A stretch of DNA of 42,891 nucleotides from JBBSBR01 sp038251135 (lineage in GTDB: Bacteria; Patescibacteriota; Saccharimonadia; UBA4664). The DNA lies in the NCBI GenBank assembly GCA_038251135.1, contig JBBSBR010000007.1:1-42891 (forward strand), written 5' to 3'. Positions 7,795-16,333 of the stretch are shown here, piece after piece. Each line of letters opens with the position of its first letter. The stretch's first letter is position 1. Position numbers and translations under genes: made by a program. The notes under the pieces were generated by a model. That model made no database searches. It was not told the DNA's origin and saw only the letters and a list, made by a program, of their open reading frames with translations.

Positions 7795-8351
7795 TTCGGC
7801 ACTCCTTTTAACGCTGCTTTAATACGTGCCTGATCATCGGTAATGTCGTCCGGAATTTGCGACACGGCATTGGTGGCTTGGGCCGGCGTATAACCGAGAG
7901 CTACGAGCGCTTGGTAGGTGCTGTCGCTCACCGGAGCGAGACCGGCAGTGCCCTCCTCCACCTTGCCGCGCAGATCCAGAATTACCCGTTGAGCCGTTTT
8001 GGGGCCAACGCCGCTCACGCCCTTCAGTAGATCGGGGTCGCCCGACGCGATGGCCTGGCGCAACCGCGACTCGCCCGCCGAACTCAAGATTCCCATGGCT
8101 ACTTTGGGGCCAACGCCGTTCACGCCGAGAAGCTGCGCAAAGAGCTGCTTGGCGCTCAGCTCAGTGAAGCCAAATAGGTTGTAGGCGTCTTCGCGGATCT
8201 GCTCGTAAATGTAGAAACGCAGCGTAGAACCGACCTTGGTGTTGCCCCAATCGTCCACCGTGACAATGAGCTCGTATCCGACACCGCCCGCTTCCAGAAC
8301 GAGGCTATCGGGCAACTTTTCGGTAATCTCTCCGCGCATGGTGGCTATCAT
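7791..8351 (-). CDS. ruvA: RuvA, Holliday junction-binding subunit
   Basis: A 186-aa protein. Domain I is the OB fold (MIATMRGEITEKL...), domain II carries two helix-hairpin-helix motifs (LLGVNGVGPKVAMGILS near residue 71 and LKGVSGVGPKTAQRVILDL near 108), and domain III (about 140-186) is the short RuvB-contacting helix bundle. Family knowledge: RuvA tetramers hold the four-way junction open and load RuvB. No SD precedes the ATG; a TACAAT box ends 7 nt upstream, implying a leaderless transcript. Confidence 0.96.
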   Translation of the reverse strand: MIATMRGEITEKLPDSLVLEAGGVGYELIVTVDDWGNTKVGSTLRFYIYEQIREDAYNLFGFTELSAKQLFAQLLGVNGVGPKVAMGILSSAGESRLRQAIASGDPDLLKGVSGVGPKTAQRVILDLRGKVEEGTAGLAPVSDSTYQALVALGYTPAQATNAVSQIPDDITDDQARIKAALKGVPK

Positions 8352-8358
8352 GTAACTT

Positions 8359-8364
8359 ATTGTA
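8359..8364 (-). promoter_or_regulatory. -10 box (TACAAT) for leaderless ruvA
   Basis: Minus-strand TACAAT, 7 nt, then the ruvA ATG. No convincing -35 was found. It lies in the 128-nt divergent region shared with glgA. Confidence 0.5.
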
Positions 8365-8423
8365 TCAGGTTGCGCGGCATACTCGTATTTAGCCTCAACC
8401 TAGCACAACTTACGCCCATAAGT

Positions 8424-8429
8424 TAAAAT
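8424..8429 (+). promoter_or_regulatory. Possible -10 box for the alpha-glucan operon
   Basis: TAAAAT sits about 50 nt before the glgA ATG; no good -35 is seen. The resulting leader of about 43 nt includes a GGAAGGA Shine-Dalgarno, so unlike the ruv genes this operon would have a normal leader. Confidence 0.3.
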
Positions 8430-8479
8430 AGCTCTAGAGCGTCCGCCTGTTAAAACCTAAGCGGAAGGAAACAAAGACG

Positions 8480-9949
8480 ATGAATATCTTAATGATCGCG
8501 GGCGAAGTGGCCCCATATGCCAAGACCGGAGGCCTCGGAGAGGTCATGGCCGCGTTACCGAAGGCGGTTCACCGCCTCGGTCACGACGTGCGCGTCTACA
8601 TGCCGCTCTATGGCAGCATTGACCGTCAGCAGTTCGCATTCGTACCGATCGGTCAGACCTCCACGCTCACAATCGACAACGAGCCGTCCCCCATCAACTT
8701 CTTTGCTTCAATCTTAAGCCAAGAGGTTCCAATCTATTTCTTTGGCTCCGATACCTACTTCCCGAGCGACCGAAAGATTTATGACGGCGAGCACGGCAAC
8801 TTCCCCTATTATGCCTTCTGCGTTAGTGTCTTCAACTTACTACAAACCCTTGATTGGATCCCCGACGTCATCCACTGCCACGACTGGCACGCAGGACTAG
8901 TCTCGAACCTCATCAAAAGCCTTCCCGATACTTCGCCCTACAAAAAGATAGCGACGGTTCAAACCATTCACAACTCAGCCTTCGTGGCAATTGCCGACCA
9001 GTGGAACATACCCCGGGAGCTTCAGGACGATGCCGAGGGCGACGTACCGACCAATATCGAGAAGGCCAATTACCTCAACTTCCTCAAACGCGGTCTCAAG
9101 AACGCCGACATCGTTACTACGGTGAGCGAGCAGTACGCCAAAGAGCTGCTGGTGCCAGAAACGAGCCACGGGCTCTACGACATTCTCCATCCTCGGCACC
9201 GAACGTTTTATGGCATTCGCAACGGCGTCGATTATTCGGTTTGGAATCCTCTTTACGACCACTACCTGCCGGTAAACTACGACATCGACATCATGCACCG
9301 CAAATACGACAACAAGCGGGCCCTCCAGCACCGTCTCGGCCTACCCATCGACGAGACCATTCCGATTCTCGGTATGAATTCGCGTATTACTGAGCAGAAA
9401 GGCTTCAGCCTAGTCTTCGAGATTTTCGACAAGCTCATGAAGAAGGGTGTCCAAGTGGTGGTCGTAGGTACCGGTCAGGGTTCATACGTGCGCTTCCTCG
9501 ACGAGAAGATGAAGCAGTATCCGGAACAAGTGGCCTACCGGCCGTACTCCGAAGAACTAGGCTCACTCGTCTACGCCGGCTCCGATATCTTCATGATGCC
9601 GTCGCTCTTTGAGCCGTCAGGTTTAGGACAGCTCATAAGCCTCCGTTACGGCACCATACCTGTCGTTCGGCGCACCGGCGGGCTGGCCGACACTATTACC
9701 GACTACAATTCGCACAACCGGACCGGAAACGGTTTTGTCTTCGATGATTACACCGGCCCGGCCCTCAAGGAAGCCATCAACCGAGCGCTCGATCTCTGGC
9801 AGTCTAAGGAGCAATGGTGGTCGCTGATGCTTCACGCCATGGCGTTGTCGTACTCGTGGGAGATTCCGGCCAAGAAGTACGCCCGTATCTATCGCGCCGC
9901 CATCAAAGAGCACCGCGGCGAAGAATGGCACATCCCTAAGAAATGGTAG
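8480..9949 (+). CDS. glgA: Glycogen (starch) synthase, GT5
   Basis: A 489-aa glycosyltransferase of usual GlgA length. The N-terminal Rossmann domain has the sugar-nucleotide loop KTGGLGEV (residues 15-22) and IHCHDWHAGL; the C-terminal domain has ITEQKGFSL and MMPSLFEPSGLGQLISLRYGT, containing the conserved catalytic Glu. Reaction: transfers glucose from ADP- or UDP-glucose to a growing alpha-1,4-glucan. No glgC is in the window, so the donor is unknown. GGAAGGA precedes the ATG by about 10 nt. It is the first gene of a five-gene same-strand cluster and overlaps the next gene by 7 nt. Confidence 0.93.
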   Translation: MNILMIAGEVAPYAKTGGLGEVMAALPKAVHRLGHDVRVYMPLYGSIDRQQFAFVPIGQTSTLTIDNEPSPINFFASILSQEVPIYFFGSDTYFPSDRKIYDGEHGNFPYYAFCVSVFNLLQTLDWIPDVIHCHDWHAGLVSNLIKSLPDTSPYKKIATVQTIHNSAFVAIADQWNIPRELQDDAEGDVPTNIEKANYLNFLKRGLKNADIVTTVSEQYAKELLVPETSHGLYDILHPRHRTFYGIRNGVDYSVWNPLYDHYLPVNYDIDIMHRKYDNKRALQHRLGLPIDETIPILGMNSRITEQKGFSLVFEIFDKLMKKGVQVVVVGTGQGSYVRFLDEKMKQYPEQVAYRPYSEELGSLVYAGSDIFMMPSLFEPSGLGQLISLRYGTIPVVRRTGGLADTITDYNSHNRTGNGFVFDDYTGPALKEAINRALDLWQSKEQWWSLMLHAMALSYSWEIPAKKYARIYRAAIKEHRGEEWHIPKKW

Positions 9950-10845
9950 CCGTACACTATGCCAGCTTAGCGCGTAAATACTTCGGCGGGGTCACGCATG
10001 TCCATACCGTCCTCTCGAACCACAGCGGCCACCACGAAAGCAACCTAACTGTCGATCGTATCGTCGATACGCTGGGGGAGCATAACTTGGCCGGCGAGCA
10101 AGACTCGCCTTTCCAGTACGTGATGCTCAATGAGCATCCGTCCGACCCCACCAAGCCGCATCTCCTAGGGCGTCTCAGTCTGCGCGGGAGACGTCTCCTC
10201 AAGCAACGCCGACGTCCGGTAGTAGGACGGGTACCGATACTCTACGGTCTAGAAGTCAGCCTCCTGCCGAGTGGCCGTACCGACCTGACGCCGCGGCTAG
10301 CCGACCGCTGCCCGCTGGTGATTGCTTCACGGCATGGTCTGCCTGAATCCATCGAACGCGACGGCGAGGCCATCACGGAGCTTTTCATGGCTGCCTGCCA
10401 CAATCCGGCCGTCGATGTCATCGGCCACCCGCCGCGCTATATCGAGGACATGCTCGATGTTAATTGGACGCGAATCTTCAAGCACGCTGTTCGCACGGGC
10501 ACCGCCATTGAAGTGAATCTCAACACCTTCCCGACACCCGATTCTCACCCAGTCCAAAAAGCGTTTTGGGATCAATGGCTCAGGCAGTTGGCCGACCATG
10601 ACGTAGATATATTTATCGGCACGGACTTCCATAACCAACTGCAGCTAGACTCATTTATCTCACAATGGCGTCAACTCGACGAGCATGAAGGCCAGCACGA
10701 CAACCACCTGGCCGACTTCATTAAGGCTCTTAAGACCGCGCGAATCAATCCCGAACGCGTTGTGACTGCCGACTACGATGATTTCCTCGATTGGCTAAAC
10801 CTCGACAAGTCACAGCGCGCATCATTACACTACACTAAGACGTAA
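9943..10845 (+). CDS. PHP-domain metal-dependent hydrolase (paralogue 1)
   Basis: A 300-aa protein with PHP-fold features: HVHTVLSNHSGHHES near residue 20 (H-x-H metal motif), VIASRHGLPE in the middle, DVIGHPPRY (Gly-His-Pro) near 160 and a late DIFIGTDFHNQ with Asp and His. Family knowledge: PHP proteins hydrolyse phosphoesters using two or three metal ions; the substrate here is unknown. It resembles the product of 15113-15994 around GHPxRYxExMxxxxWxxIF, so the two are paralogues flanking the glucan genes. The ATG overlaps the glgA end by 7 nt. A sugar-phosphate substrate would fit the context (inference). Confidence 0.7.
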   Translation: MVAVHYASLARKYFGGVTHVHTVLSNHSGHHESNLTVDRIVDTLGEHNLAGEQDSPFQYVMLNEHPSDPTKPHLLGRLSLRGRRLLKQRRRPVVGRVPILYGLEVSLLPSGRTDLTPRLADRCPLVIASRHGLPESIERDGEAITELFMAACHNPAVDVIGHPPRYIEDMLDVNWTRIFKHAVRTGTAIEVNLNTFPTPDSHPVQKAFWDQWLRQLADHDVDIFIGTDFHNQLQLDSFISQWRQLDEHEGQHDNHLADFIKALKTARINPERVVTADYDDFLDWLNLDKSQRASLHYTKT

Positions 10846-10864
10846 CCTCAAAGGACTCCCTACC

Positions 10865-12361
10865 ATGTATTGGGCAAATTTTCTCCACATCTACCAGCCT
10901 CATGGCCAGCAACCCGACATCCTCGAGATGGTCGTCAAGCAATCATACCGCCCGCTAGTTGAGAATCTTCTCAAATACGACGGTGCCAGGATAACCCTAA
11001 ACGTCAACGGCTCGCTCCTGGAGCTATTCGATAAATACGGTTACCACGACCTGATCGAAGGCTTGGCCGAAGCCGGGAAACAGGGTAAGGTGGAGTTTAC
11101 CGGCTCGGCCAAATACCACGCGCTTCTGCCGTTTCTGTCCCGCGACGAGATACTGCGCCAAATCGATATCAACAACGAAACCAACCGTCATTATCTGGGC
11201 GATGCCTACGCCCCGAAGGGTATCTTTGTGCCCGAAATGGCCTTCACGCCCGAGATTGCTCCGGTACTCGAAGCGGCCGGCTTCAAGTGGGTAATCCTCG
11301 ACGAGCTCTCGTACAACGGCAAAGTTGAGGCTGTCGACTTTACCAAGCTTTACGAGATTAATAACACCAAGCTCTTTGCCTTCTTCCGCGAACGCCGTAC
11401 CTCAAACCTCATTATGAGTGCCGTAGTTCGCAGCCGTGAACAACTCGAAAAGGCGTTGGCCGACGATCTGAAGAGTAACCGTTACATGATTACCGCCATG
11501 GACGGTGAAACTTTCGGACACCACCGACCAGGTCTTGAGAATCTGCTTTTTGAGATCTTCGATACCCCGGAGCTCAACCTCGTCACAATCAGTGAACTTT
11601 TCGATCACTACAAGGCCGTCGAGATCATCGAACCGATCGGGTCAACCTGGGCCTCGAGTGAGCAGGACATTGCTCAGGGTATTCAGTTTATCTCTTGGCA
11701 CGACCCCGAGAACCCGATTCATGCACTGCAATGGAAGCTACGCGACTTCACGGTTGAAGAGTTCTATAAACTCTCCAAAGACGACCCGGAATGGCCGAGG
11801 CTGCGAACCATGCTCGATAGCGCCTTGGCCTCCGATCAGTTCTTCTGGGCCTGCGCCAAACCCTGGTGGTCGATCGAAATGATCGAAGAAGGAGCGGTGC
11901 GGTTACTCGAAATTTTGCAGCACCTGCCGGGGATCGATCCTGTCCAGTATGCCCAAGGAGAACTCTACTACCACCAGATCCTCGCCACGGCCTTCGAATG
12001 GAAGCGCGAGGGCAAGCTCTTGCAAATTGAACGTGAACGCGATAGTATCCTACGGATCCCCTTCAAGGAACGTACGCTCGAAAAGGGCGGGGCCGAAGAG
12101 GGCGTTTACCATGCATTCATCGACATGATGAAGCACGAAGAGGAAGAGGCCGCCAAACGACGAGACTACGAAGCCGCCGTATTATGGCGGGACGCCGTCT
12201 ACAAGATCGAGAATAAGTCCGATATTTATGATGCGATCCACGCTGTAGACCTGCTACGAACGAAGTTGCCCAACGACTACGTCGAAAACACCATCAAGAA
12301 ATATAAAGCCGATTACTTGCGTATCCGAGGCGGACAGCCCGAGCAGCGCGGCGCCCAATAA
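10865..12361 (+). CDS. GH57 alpha-glucan enzyme with C-terminal UVR-like helix
   Basis: A 498-aa protein of glycoside hydrolase family 57. Motif 1 is HIYQP (residues 8-12), the nucleophile motif is GIFVPEMAF with Glu124, and motif 4 is MDGETFGHH with the likely acid Asp213. GH57 enzymes act on alpha-1,4-glucans as amylases, 4-alpha-glucanotransferases or branching enzymes, with retention. The cluster has no GH13 branching enzyme, so branching is attractive but unproven. Residues about 420-449 (MMKHEEEEAAKRRDYEAAVL, then WRD) fit the UVR motif of UvrB/UvrC, an unusual appendage. AAAGGA lies 10 nt before the ATG. Confidence 0.85.
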   Translation: MYWANFLHIYQPHGQQPDILEMVVKQSYRPLVENLLKYDGARITLNVNGSLLELFDKYGYHDLIEGLAEAGKQGKVEFTGSAKYHALLPFLSRDEILRQIDINNETNRHYLGDAYAPKGIFVPEMAFTPEIAPVLEAAGFKWVILDELSYNGKVEAVDFTKLYEINNTKLFAFFRERRTSNLIMSAVVRSREQLEKALADDLKSNRYMITAMDGETFGHHRPGLENLLFEIFDTPELNLVTISELFDHYKAVEIIEPIGSTWASSEQDIAQGIQFISWHDPENPIHALQWKLRDFTVEEFYKLSKDDPEWPRLRTMLDSALASDQFFWACAKPWWSIEMIEEGAVRLLEILQHLPGIDPVQYAQGELYYHQILATAFEWKREGKLLQIERERDSILRIPFKERTLEKGGAEEGVYHAFIDMMKHEEEEAAKRRDYEAAVLWRDAVYKIENKSDIYDAIHAVDLLRTKLPNDYVENTIKKYKADYLRIRGGQPEQRGAQ

Positions 12362-12380
12362 GTCTCAAGGAAACCAAAAC

Positions 12381-13391
12381 ATGCCTCAAGTTACCGAAAT
12401 ATCCGACTACGTGCGCAATGTCCTCGCTGAAAACCACTTGGAACCGGTTCAACTCCTCCGCTACGGACCCCGCTTCGTCGGGCTGGTCGTGCGCCAGGGC
12501 ATGAATGAAGGCTTCTTCAAGATGGTGCTGCCAATTGACGAGCGCCATCTCCTCGCTACCAGCGACTATATTTGGACCGAGTACGATGAAGGCCCGCGCC
12601 TTGAGACGAGGCTCATTAAAGAGGCTCTGTTTTTGCAGTACTTCGGCCATGAACTGCGTGATTACGGTTTTAAGCCCCACGTTATTGCCCTGTCCGAAAC
12701 GTCGCCGGTTTGGTCGCTCCGGACGTTCATTAATGAGCGAACCATGTCGGCCTGGGACTCGGATTTCGTCTTCAGTCAGCGTTTCTTCGAAACGTTTACC
12801 CCTCGTCAGGCGATCGACTTCTTCGTACGCATCCATGACTTGTCAGAAAAAATCCCCGAAAATCTTACGGATCTAATCGCGGACTTCTCCTCGACCCTCT
12901 TGAATGAGCGCCGTTTTTCGGGCAGTGTTTCATCGGTACGGCACATGCCAAAGTTTGCCGAGCATGCTGAACGTCTCAAAGCGAAGTTTGAAGCCGCCAA
13001 GCCTCGTTATGCCGACTTCCGCCGCGTCATTACCCACCACGAACCGTACCCGCCTCATATCTTTGCCTCGAACGGACAGATGGGTCTCATCGACTGGGAA
13101 AACATTGGTTGGGGCCACCAACTTCAAGATCTGTCGGTTCTCTACATGCGTTGTGCCGCCCGCCCCGACTGGCAGGCAGAATATGTCGCCATCCTTGAAG
13201 AATACGGTTACTTTGAAGGTAACGGGCGTCTTTTCTGGGAAAGTGAGTTGCTCATCCAAGGACTGGCTAATTACCGCTACTTCACCGAAGGCGGCCCCAT
13301 TGGATCGCCTGAGTACGACTCGAATGCCATCGCCTTCTTTGAATCGATGATCGATACGGTATTAACCAAGAGCGATTACTTTAGGGCATAG
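12381..13391 (+). CDS. APH-fold phosphotransferase-like protein with altered catalytic loop
   Basis: A 336-aa protein resembling the aminoglycoside phosphotransferase/kinase-like fold. FFKMVLP (Lys47) may be the ATP-binding Lys, and the C-lobe contains ITHHEPYPPHIF (217-228) followed by MGLIDWENIGWGHQLQDLSV. In active family members the loop reads HGDxxPxN; here the Asp position is Glu221 and the Asn position is His226, while the metal-binding Asp of IDW (Asp238) remains. It may be a diverged kinase, such as a maltokinase-type sugar kinase given the neighbours, or a pseudokinase. AAGGA precedes the ATG by 9 nt, and it lies 19 nt after the GH57 gene. Confidence 0.65.
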   Translation: MPQVTEISDYVRNVLAENHLEPVQLLRYGPRFVGLVVRQGMNEGFFKMVLPIDERHLLATSDYIWTEYDEGPRLETRLIKEALFLQYFGHELRDYGFKPHVIALSETSPVWSLRTFINERTMSAWDSDFVFSQRFFETFTPRQAIDFFVRIHDLSEKIPENLTDLIADFSSTLLNERRFSGSVSSVRHMPKFAEHAERLKAKFEAAKPRYADFRRVITHHEPYPPHIFASNGQMGLIDWENIGWGHQLQDLSVLYMRCAARPDWQAEYVAILEEYGYFEGNGRLFWESELLIQGLANYRYFTEGGPIGSPEYDSNAIAFFESMIDTVLTKSDYFRA

Positions 13392-13411
13392 GCGATTTGG
13401 TCGATTGTCCC

Positions 13412-13417
13412 TATAAT
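13412..13417 (+). promoter_or_regulatory. -10 box (TATAAT) for a leaderless phosphorylase transcript
   Basis: A perfect TATAAT ends 7 nt before the phosphorylase ATG, which lacks an SD. It gives the phosphorylase a promoter separate from the glgA operon. No clear -35. Confidence 0.5.
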
Positions 13418-13424
13418 CAGATAC

Positions 13425-15032
13425 ATGAAACCAACAATCGCCTACTTTTCCGCCGAATTCTCCGTTGCCGATTCCCTGCCGATTTATGCCGGAGGTTTGG
13501 GAATTCTCGCGGGCGATATGGTGCTCGAGGCCGGCAATGAGGGCCGCGATTTCCATGCCTTTGGCCTCGTCTACCACGAAGCTTTCACCCTGGGCGAATC
13601 GAGCGATACCCGTTCGATGGTCAATCGCCTACAAGACGAAGGCTTTAAGCTAGTAATGCACAAGGACGATCAGCCGGTGATCGTGCCGGTCGAGATCGGC
13701 AACCGCAGCGTCTACGTTCAGGCCTGGGAGAAGCAGTTTGGGAGCGCACGGCTAGTACTCTTCGATTCACTTGTGCCGGGCAACGCCGAGTCCGACCAAC
13801 GTTTTACGAACCGACTATATGACTCTACTCCCGGCGTTATGCTCCACCAGCAACTCGTTCTGGCCTTTGCCGCGGTGAAACTTATGGACCAGCTTGAAAT
13901 TGAGCCCGATGTCTATCACCTCAATGAAGGGCATATGGCCTTCGTGGGCATCGCCGTGGCCGTGCGACACCAGCGGCTCAACCCAGAGCTTACGTTAGCT
14001 CAAGCAATTACTGCGATTCGACCAAAAATTGTAGCTACCAAGCATACCATCCTAGCGGGTGCGGGACTTACCCTCGATCGTGAAAATCTCAATGTCGAAC
14101 TTGGATCGGTCCTGTCTCAGTCCAAAGGCACTATCGACGATCTTATGGCTCTCGGCGGCAAGCCGGACGGCTTCTTTTCGACCACCAAACTGCTCGTTTC
14201 CATCGCCAACCGTCAAAGCGGTGTATCGGAGATCCATGTCCGCGAGGAAAAAACAGCCCACCCGCAAAGTAAGCTCATGGCGATTACCAACGGCGTCTTC
14301 GCACCGCGCTGGCGAGCCGCCAACCTCGATCCGTCACAGCTGGATCTGGCGCCAGAAAAATTACGCAACCTGCATGACATGAACCGCCAAACACTTCTGA
14401 ACTATGTTGCGGAGCAGACCGGCACCAAGCTCGATTCAGACCGCCTGACCGTGGTCTGGGCGCGCCGTATGACCGCCTACAAGCGGCCTGAGTTTCTGAT
14501 TTCGGACCTCGCCCGCCTGTCAGCCTTAATTCACCACAAAACGAGGCCGGTGCAGTTTATAATAGCCGGCACTGCCAACCCAGCCGACGCCGTTGGTATG
14601 GACCTCATCAGCCGAATCATTTCCGCGTCGAATAACAGTGTTTTAAAGACCGGATTGGCCTACGTTCCGCATTATAATCCAATGGCCGCCCGCATTCTGG
14701 TCCAGGGCGCTGATGTCTGGCTCAATACTCCAATTCGTGGCATGGAAGCTTGCGGTACGAGCGGCATGAAGGCCAGTCTTAACGGCGCTGTACAATTGAG
14801 TACTTCGGACGGTTGGGTCGACGAAATCAACCTAAGATCGATCGGCTGGGAACTGGAGGAGAAAGCCGTTCCGGCCGACCTTTACGATGCCCTGGAGCAT
14901 GAAATTGCTCCTTTGTTCTACGATAATTCCGATGGCTGGACCGAGAAAATGCGCGCCAATATTGAGCTCATCGAGCACCAATTTACAGCGAAGACGATGC
15001 TCAAAAACTACTTCGAAAAACTGTATACATAA
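13425..15032 (+). CDS. glgP: Alpha-glucan phosphorylase, GT35 (short form)
   Basis: A 535-aa protein of the alpha-glucan phosphorylase family, shorter than the 700-850 residues of most members. The N-terminus IAYFSAEFSVADSLPIYAGG contains the typical YFSxEF...LPIYxGGLG element; YHLNEGHMAF lies near residue 165; the PLP-binding motif is MEACGTSGMKASLNG near residue 440, whose Lys should hold pyridoxal phosphate. Reaction: alpha-glucan plus phosphate to glucose-1-phosphate and a shortened glucan. It would release what GlgA stores. It probably has its own leaderless promoter and is followed by a strong terminator. Confidence 0.88.
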   Translation: MKPTIAYFSAEFSVADSLPIYAGGLGILAGDMVLEAGNEGRDFHAFGLVYHEAFTLGESSDTRSMVNRLQDEGFKLVMHKDDQPVIVPVEIGNRSVYVQAWEKQFGSARLVLFDSLVPGNAESDQRFTNRLYDSTPGVMLHQQLVLAFAAVKLMDQLEIEPDVYHLNEGHMAFVGIAVAVRHQRLNPELTLAQAITAIRPKIVATKHTILAGAGLTLDRENLNVELGSVLSQSKGTIDDLMALGGKPDGFFSTTKLLVSIANRQSGVSEIHVREEKTAHPQSKLMAITNGVFAPRWRAANLDPSQLDLAPEKLRNLHDMNRQTLLNYVAEQTGTKLDSDRLTVVWARRMTAYKRPEFLISDLARLSALIHHKTRPVQFIIAGTANPADAVGMDLISRIISASNNSVLKTGLAYVPHYNPMAARILVQGADVWLNTPIRGMEACGTSGMKASLNGAVQLSTSDGWVDEINLRSIGWELEEKAVPADLYDALEHEIAPLFYDNSDGWTEKMRANIELIEHQFTAKTMLKNYFEKLYT

Positions 15033-15066
15033 TTTGTTCAAGCATAAGCGTTATTGGGCATGATTA

Positions 15067-15107
15067 AGGGCCGGGTAGCGGTGCAATTTGCACCACCACC
15101 CGGCCCT
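15067..15107. terminator. Bidirectional terminator between phosphorylase and the PHP paralogue
   Basis: A two-part hairpin: outer stem 15067-15076 with 15098-15107 and inner stem 15080-15084 with 15090-15094. It lies between the convergent stops and can serve both. Confidence 0.8.
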
Positions 15108-15112
15108 ATTGG

Positions 15113-15994
15113 CTATGCGGTTGAGGCCGCCAGCCTGCTTCGCCGCTTGGCGATATACTCCTCGACAGAGTGGTTGGAGATCTGCTTCTCGGTGATGCCC
15201 TCATCAATCAGCATCTGGAGATAACTCTCCAGCTGAGCGACAGTTGGCATCCAGTCCGCTTCGGGTTGGCCGGAAGGCCACATCCCATACTCATGGATGT
15301 CGAGCGAAACCACCACCGGGATGCCGGATCGTCCCATGGCGGCGTAGAATGCACGCTGGAATTCGGCCGCCTCGGCGGCTTCGGTCAGTTGTCCCTTGCG
15401 GATAAGCTTGTTGGGGCCGTAGTTGTGCCAGGCGTTAACGTTGGCCTCTGCCGCCTTGCCGTCGATCCGCAATCTGATGAAGATCTTCTCCCAGTCGATG
15501 CCATCCATACGCTCCATGTAGCGTTGCGGATGTCCGATCAGATCCACATACGGGTTCTGACCGATCGTGATTAGCCGCTCCTCCAGATAGGCGACCGTCT
15601 CAGGGACGGTTCCGTGGAACGAGGCGATGACGTAGTCGGCGTCGGCCAGAGTAGAGGCCGTTGCGCAGAGGGCACCATCCTGAAGGATGTTGTCCTCCAG
15701 ACCGTCGTAGAGCATAACGTCATACAACGTCTGGCGCTCACTGCGCGCATAGACCGTTAAGGCCATGCCCAGCTCGCTATCCTCAGCCACCCGGCGGGGC
15801 ATGCCGGGATCCGGGTTGCCGACGTGCGGCGTCAGGACGACGGAACGCAGACCGCGGTCAGCCGCGAATTTGGCAACCTCTGCTCGGGACTGCTTGCCGC
15901 TACAGCGACTCTCAGGGAAGCGCGACGCGTGGTGGACGTGAATCGCATTAGGAACGAGCTGCAGGATGTGGTCGGGCCAGCGGTCACCGGTCAC
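15113..15994 (-). CDS. PHP-domain metal-dependent hydrolase (paralogue 2)
   Basis: A 293-aa protein starting at GTG 15994. It has IHVHHASRF near residue 18 (H-x-H), VLTPHVGNPDP near 54, a central ASFHG, DLIGHPQRYMERMDGIDWEK near 155 and a late SLDIHEYG, consistent with PHP metal-site segments. It shares the GHPxRY...W region with the 9943 gene. Substrate unknown; the location facing the phosphorylase suggests a link with glucan metabolism (inference). A promoter at 16070-16098 gives a leader of about 68 nt, in which a short hairpin contains the SD-like AAGGT. Confidence 0.65.
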   Translation of the reverse strand: MTGDRWPDHILQLVPNAIHVHHASRFPESRCSGKQSRAEVAKFAADRGLRSVVLTPHVGNPDPGMPRRVAEDSELGMALTVYARSERQTLYDVMLYDGLEDNILQDGALCATASTLADADYVIASFHGTVPETVAYLEERLITIGQNPYVDLIGHPQRYMERMDGIDWEKIFIRLRIDGKAAEANVNAWHNYGPNKLIRKGQLTEAAEAAEFQRAFYAAMGRSGIPVVVSLDIHEYGMWPSGQPEADWMPTVAQLESYLQMLIDEGITEKQISNHSVEEYIAKRRSRLAASTA

Positions 15995-16003
15995 TCGGCA
16001 TCA

Positions 16004-16018
16004 CGACCTTTCAGGTCG
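16004..16018 (-). promoter_or_regulatory. Hairpin covering the ribosome-binding site of the PHP paralogue
   Basis: CGACCT and AGGTCG pair across a 3-nt loop, 9 nt before the GTG. The only SD-like sequence (AAGGT) is in the loop and 3' arm, so folding would hide it. This suggests translational control or an mRNA-stabilising element. Confidence 0.4.
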
Positions 16019-16069
16019 AATCGGAGGGTATAGATAGGTTGTCAAAACCGACGCTTATCGGATCGCAGA

Positions 16070-16098
16070 ATTATAGCATGATCTATTGCATTTTACAA
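16070..16098 (-). promoter_or_regulatory. Promoter of the PHP paralogue
   Basis: Minus strand: TTGTAA (-35, 16093-16098), 17-bp spacer, TATAAT (-10, 16070-16075) with TGC before it (extended -10). Confidence 0.65.
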
Positions 16099-16102
16099 GA
16101 TA

Positions 16103-16333
16103 CTATGGCGTAGTATTCAATTCATGATCATACCTGCCTCCTGGAATCGTGATGGCCGGCACCAAGAAAATTGGTTCTGCTGCGTGGCCATACCAGCCTA
16201 ACATTCGCATATTTGCCGGTTCGGGCAACATTTCGATCTCGAAGTAAGATCGAGATACAAGGTTCGGAAGCTTATTTTCCGGGCTCAGTCCGCGCTTATT
16301 TTTTCGTGATGTCGTAAACGGGTTGGTTGGCAT
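16103..16333 (-). CDS. Possible 76-aa protein overlapping ruvC
   Basis: An open frame of 76 codons whose first ATG lies 38 nt inside the 3' end of ruvC. No SD precedes this ATG. The second half (MRMLGWYGHAAEPIFLVPAI) looks protein-like; a shorter product from the internal Met could be the real one. Nothing recognisable. The rest of the 300-nt ruvC-PHP interval holds the PHP promoter and a 7-bp inverted repeat (ATCTCGA/TCGAGAT) near 16240. Confidence 0.3.
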   Translation of the reverse strand: MPTNPFTTSRKNKRGLSPENKLPNLVSRSYFEIEMLPEPANMRMLGWYGHAAEPIFLVPAITIPGGRYDHELNTTP

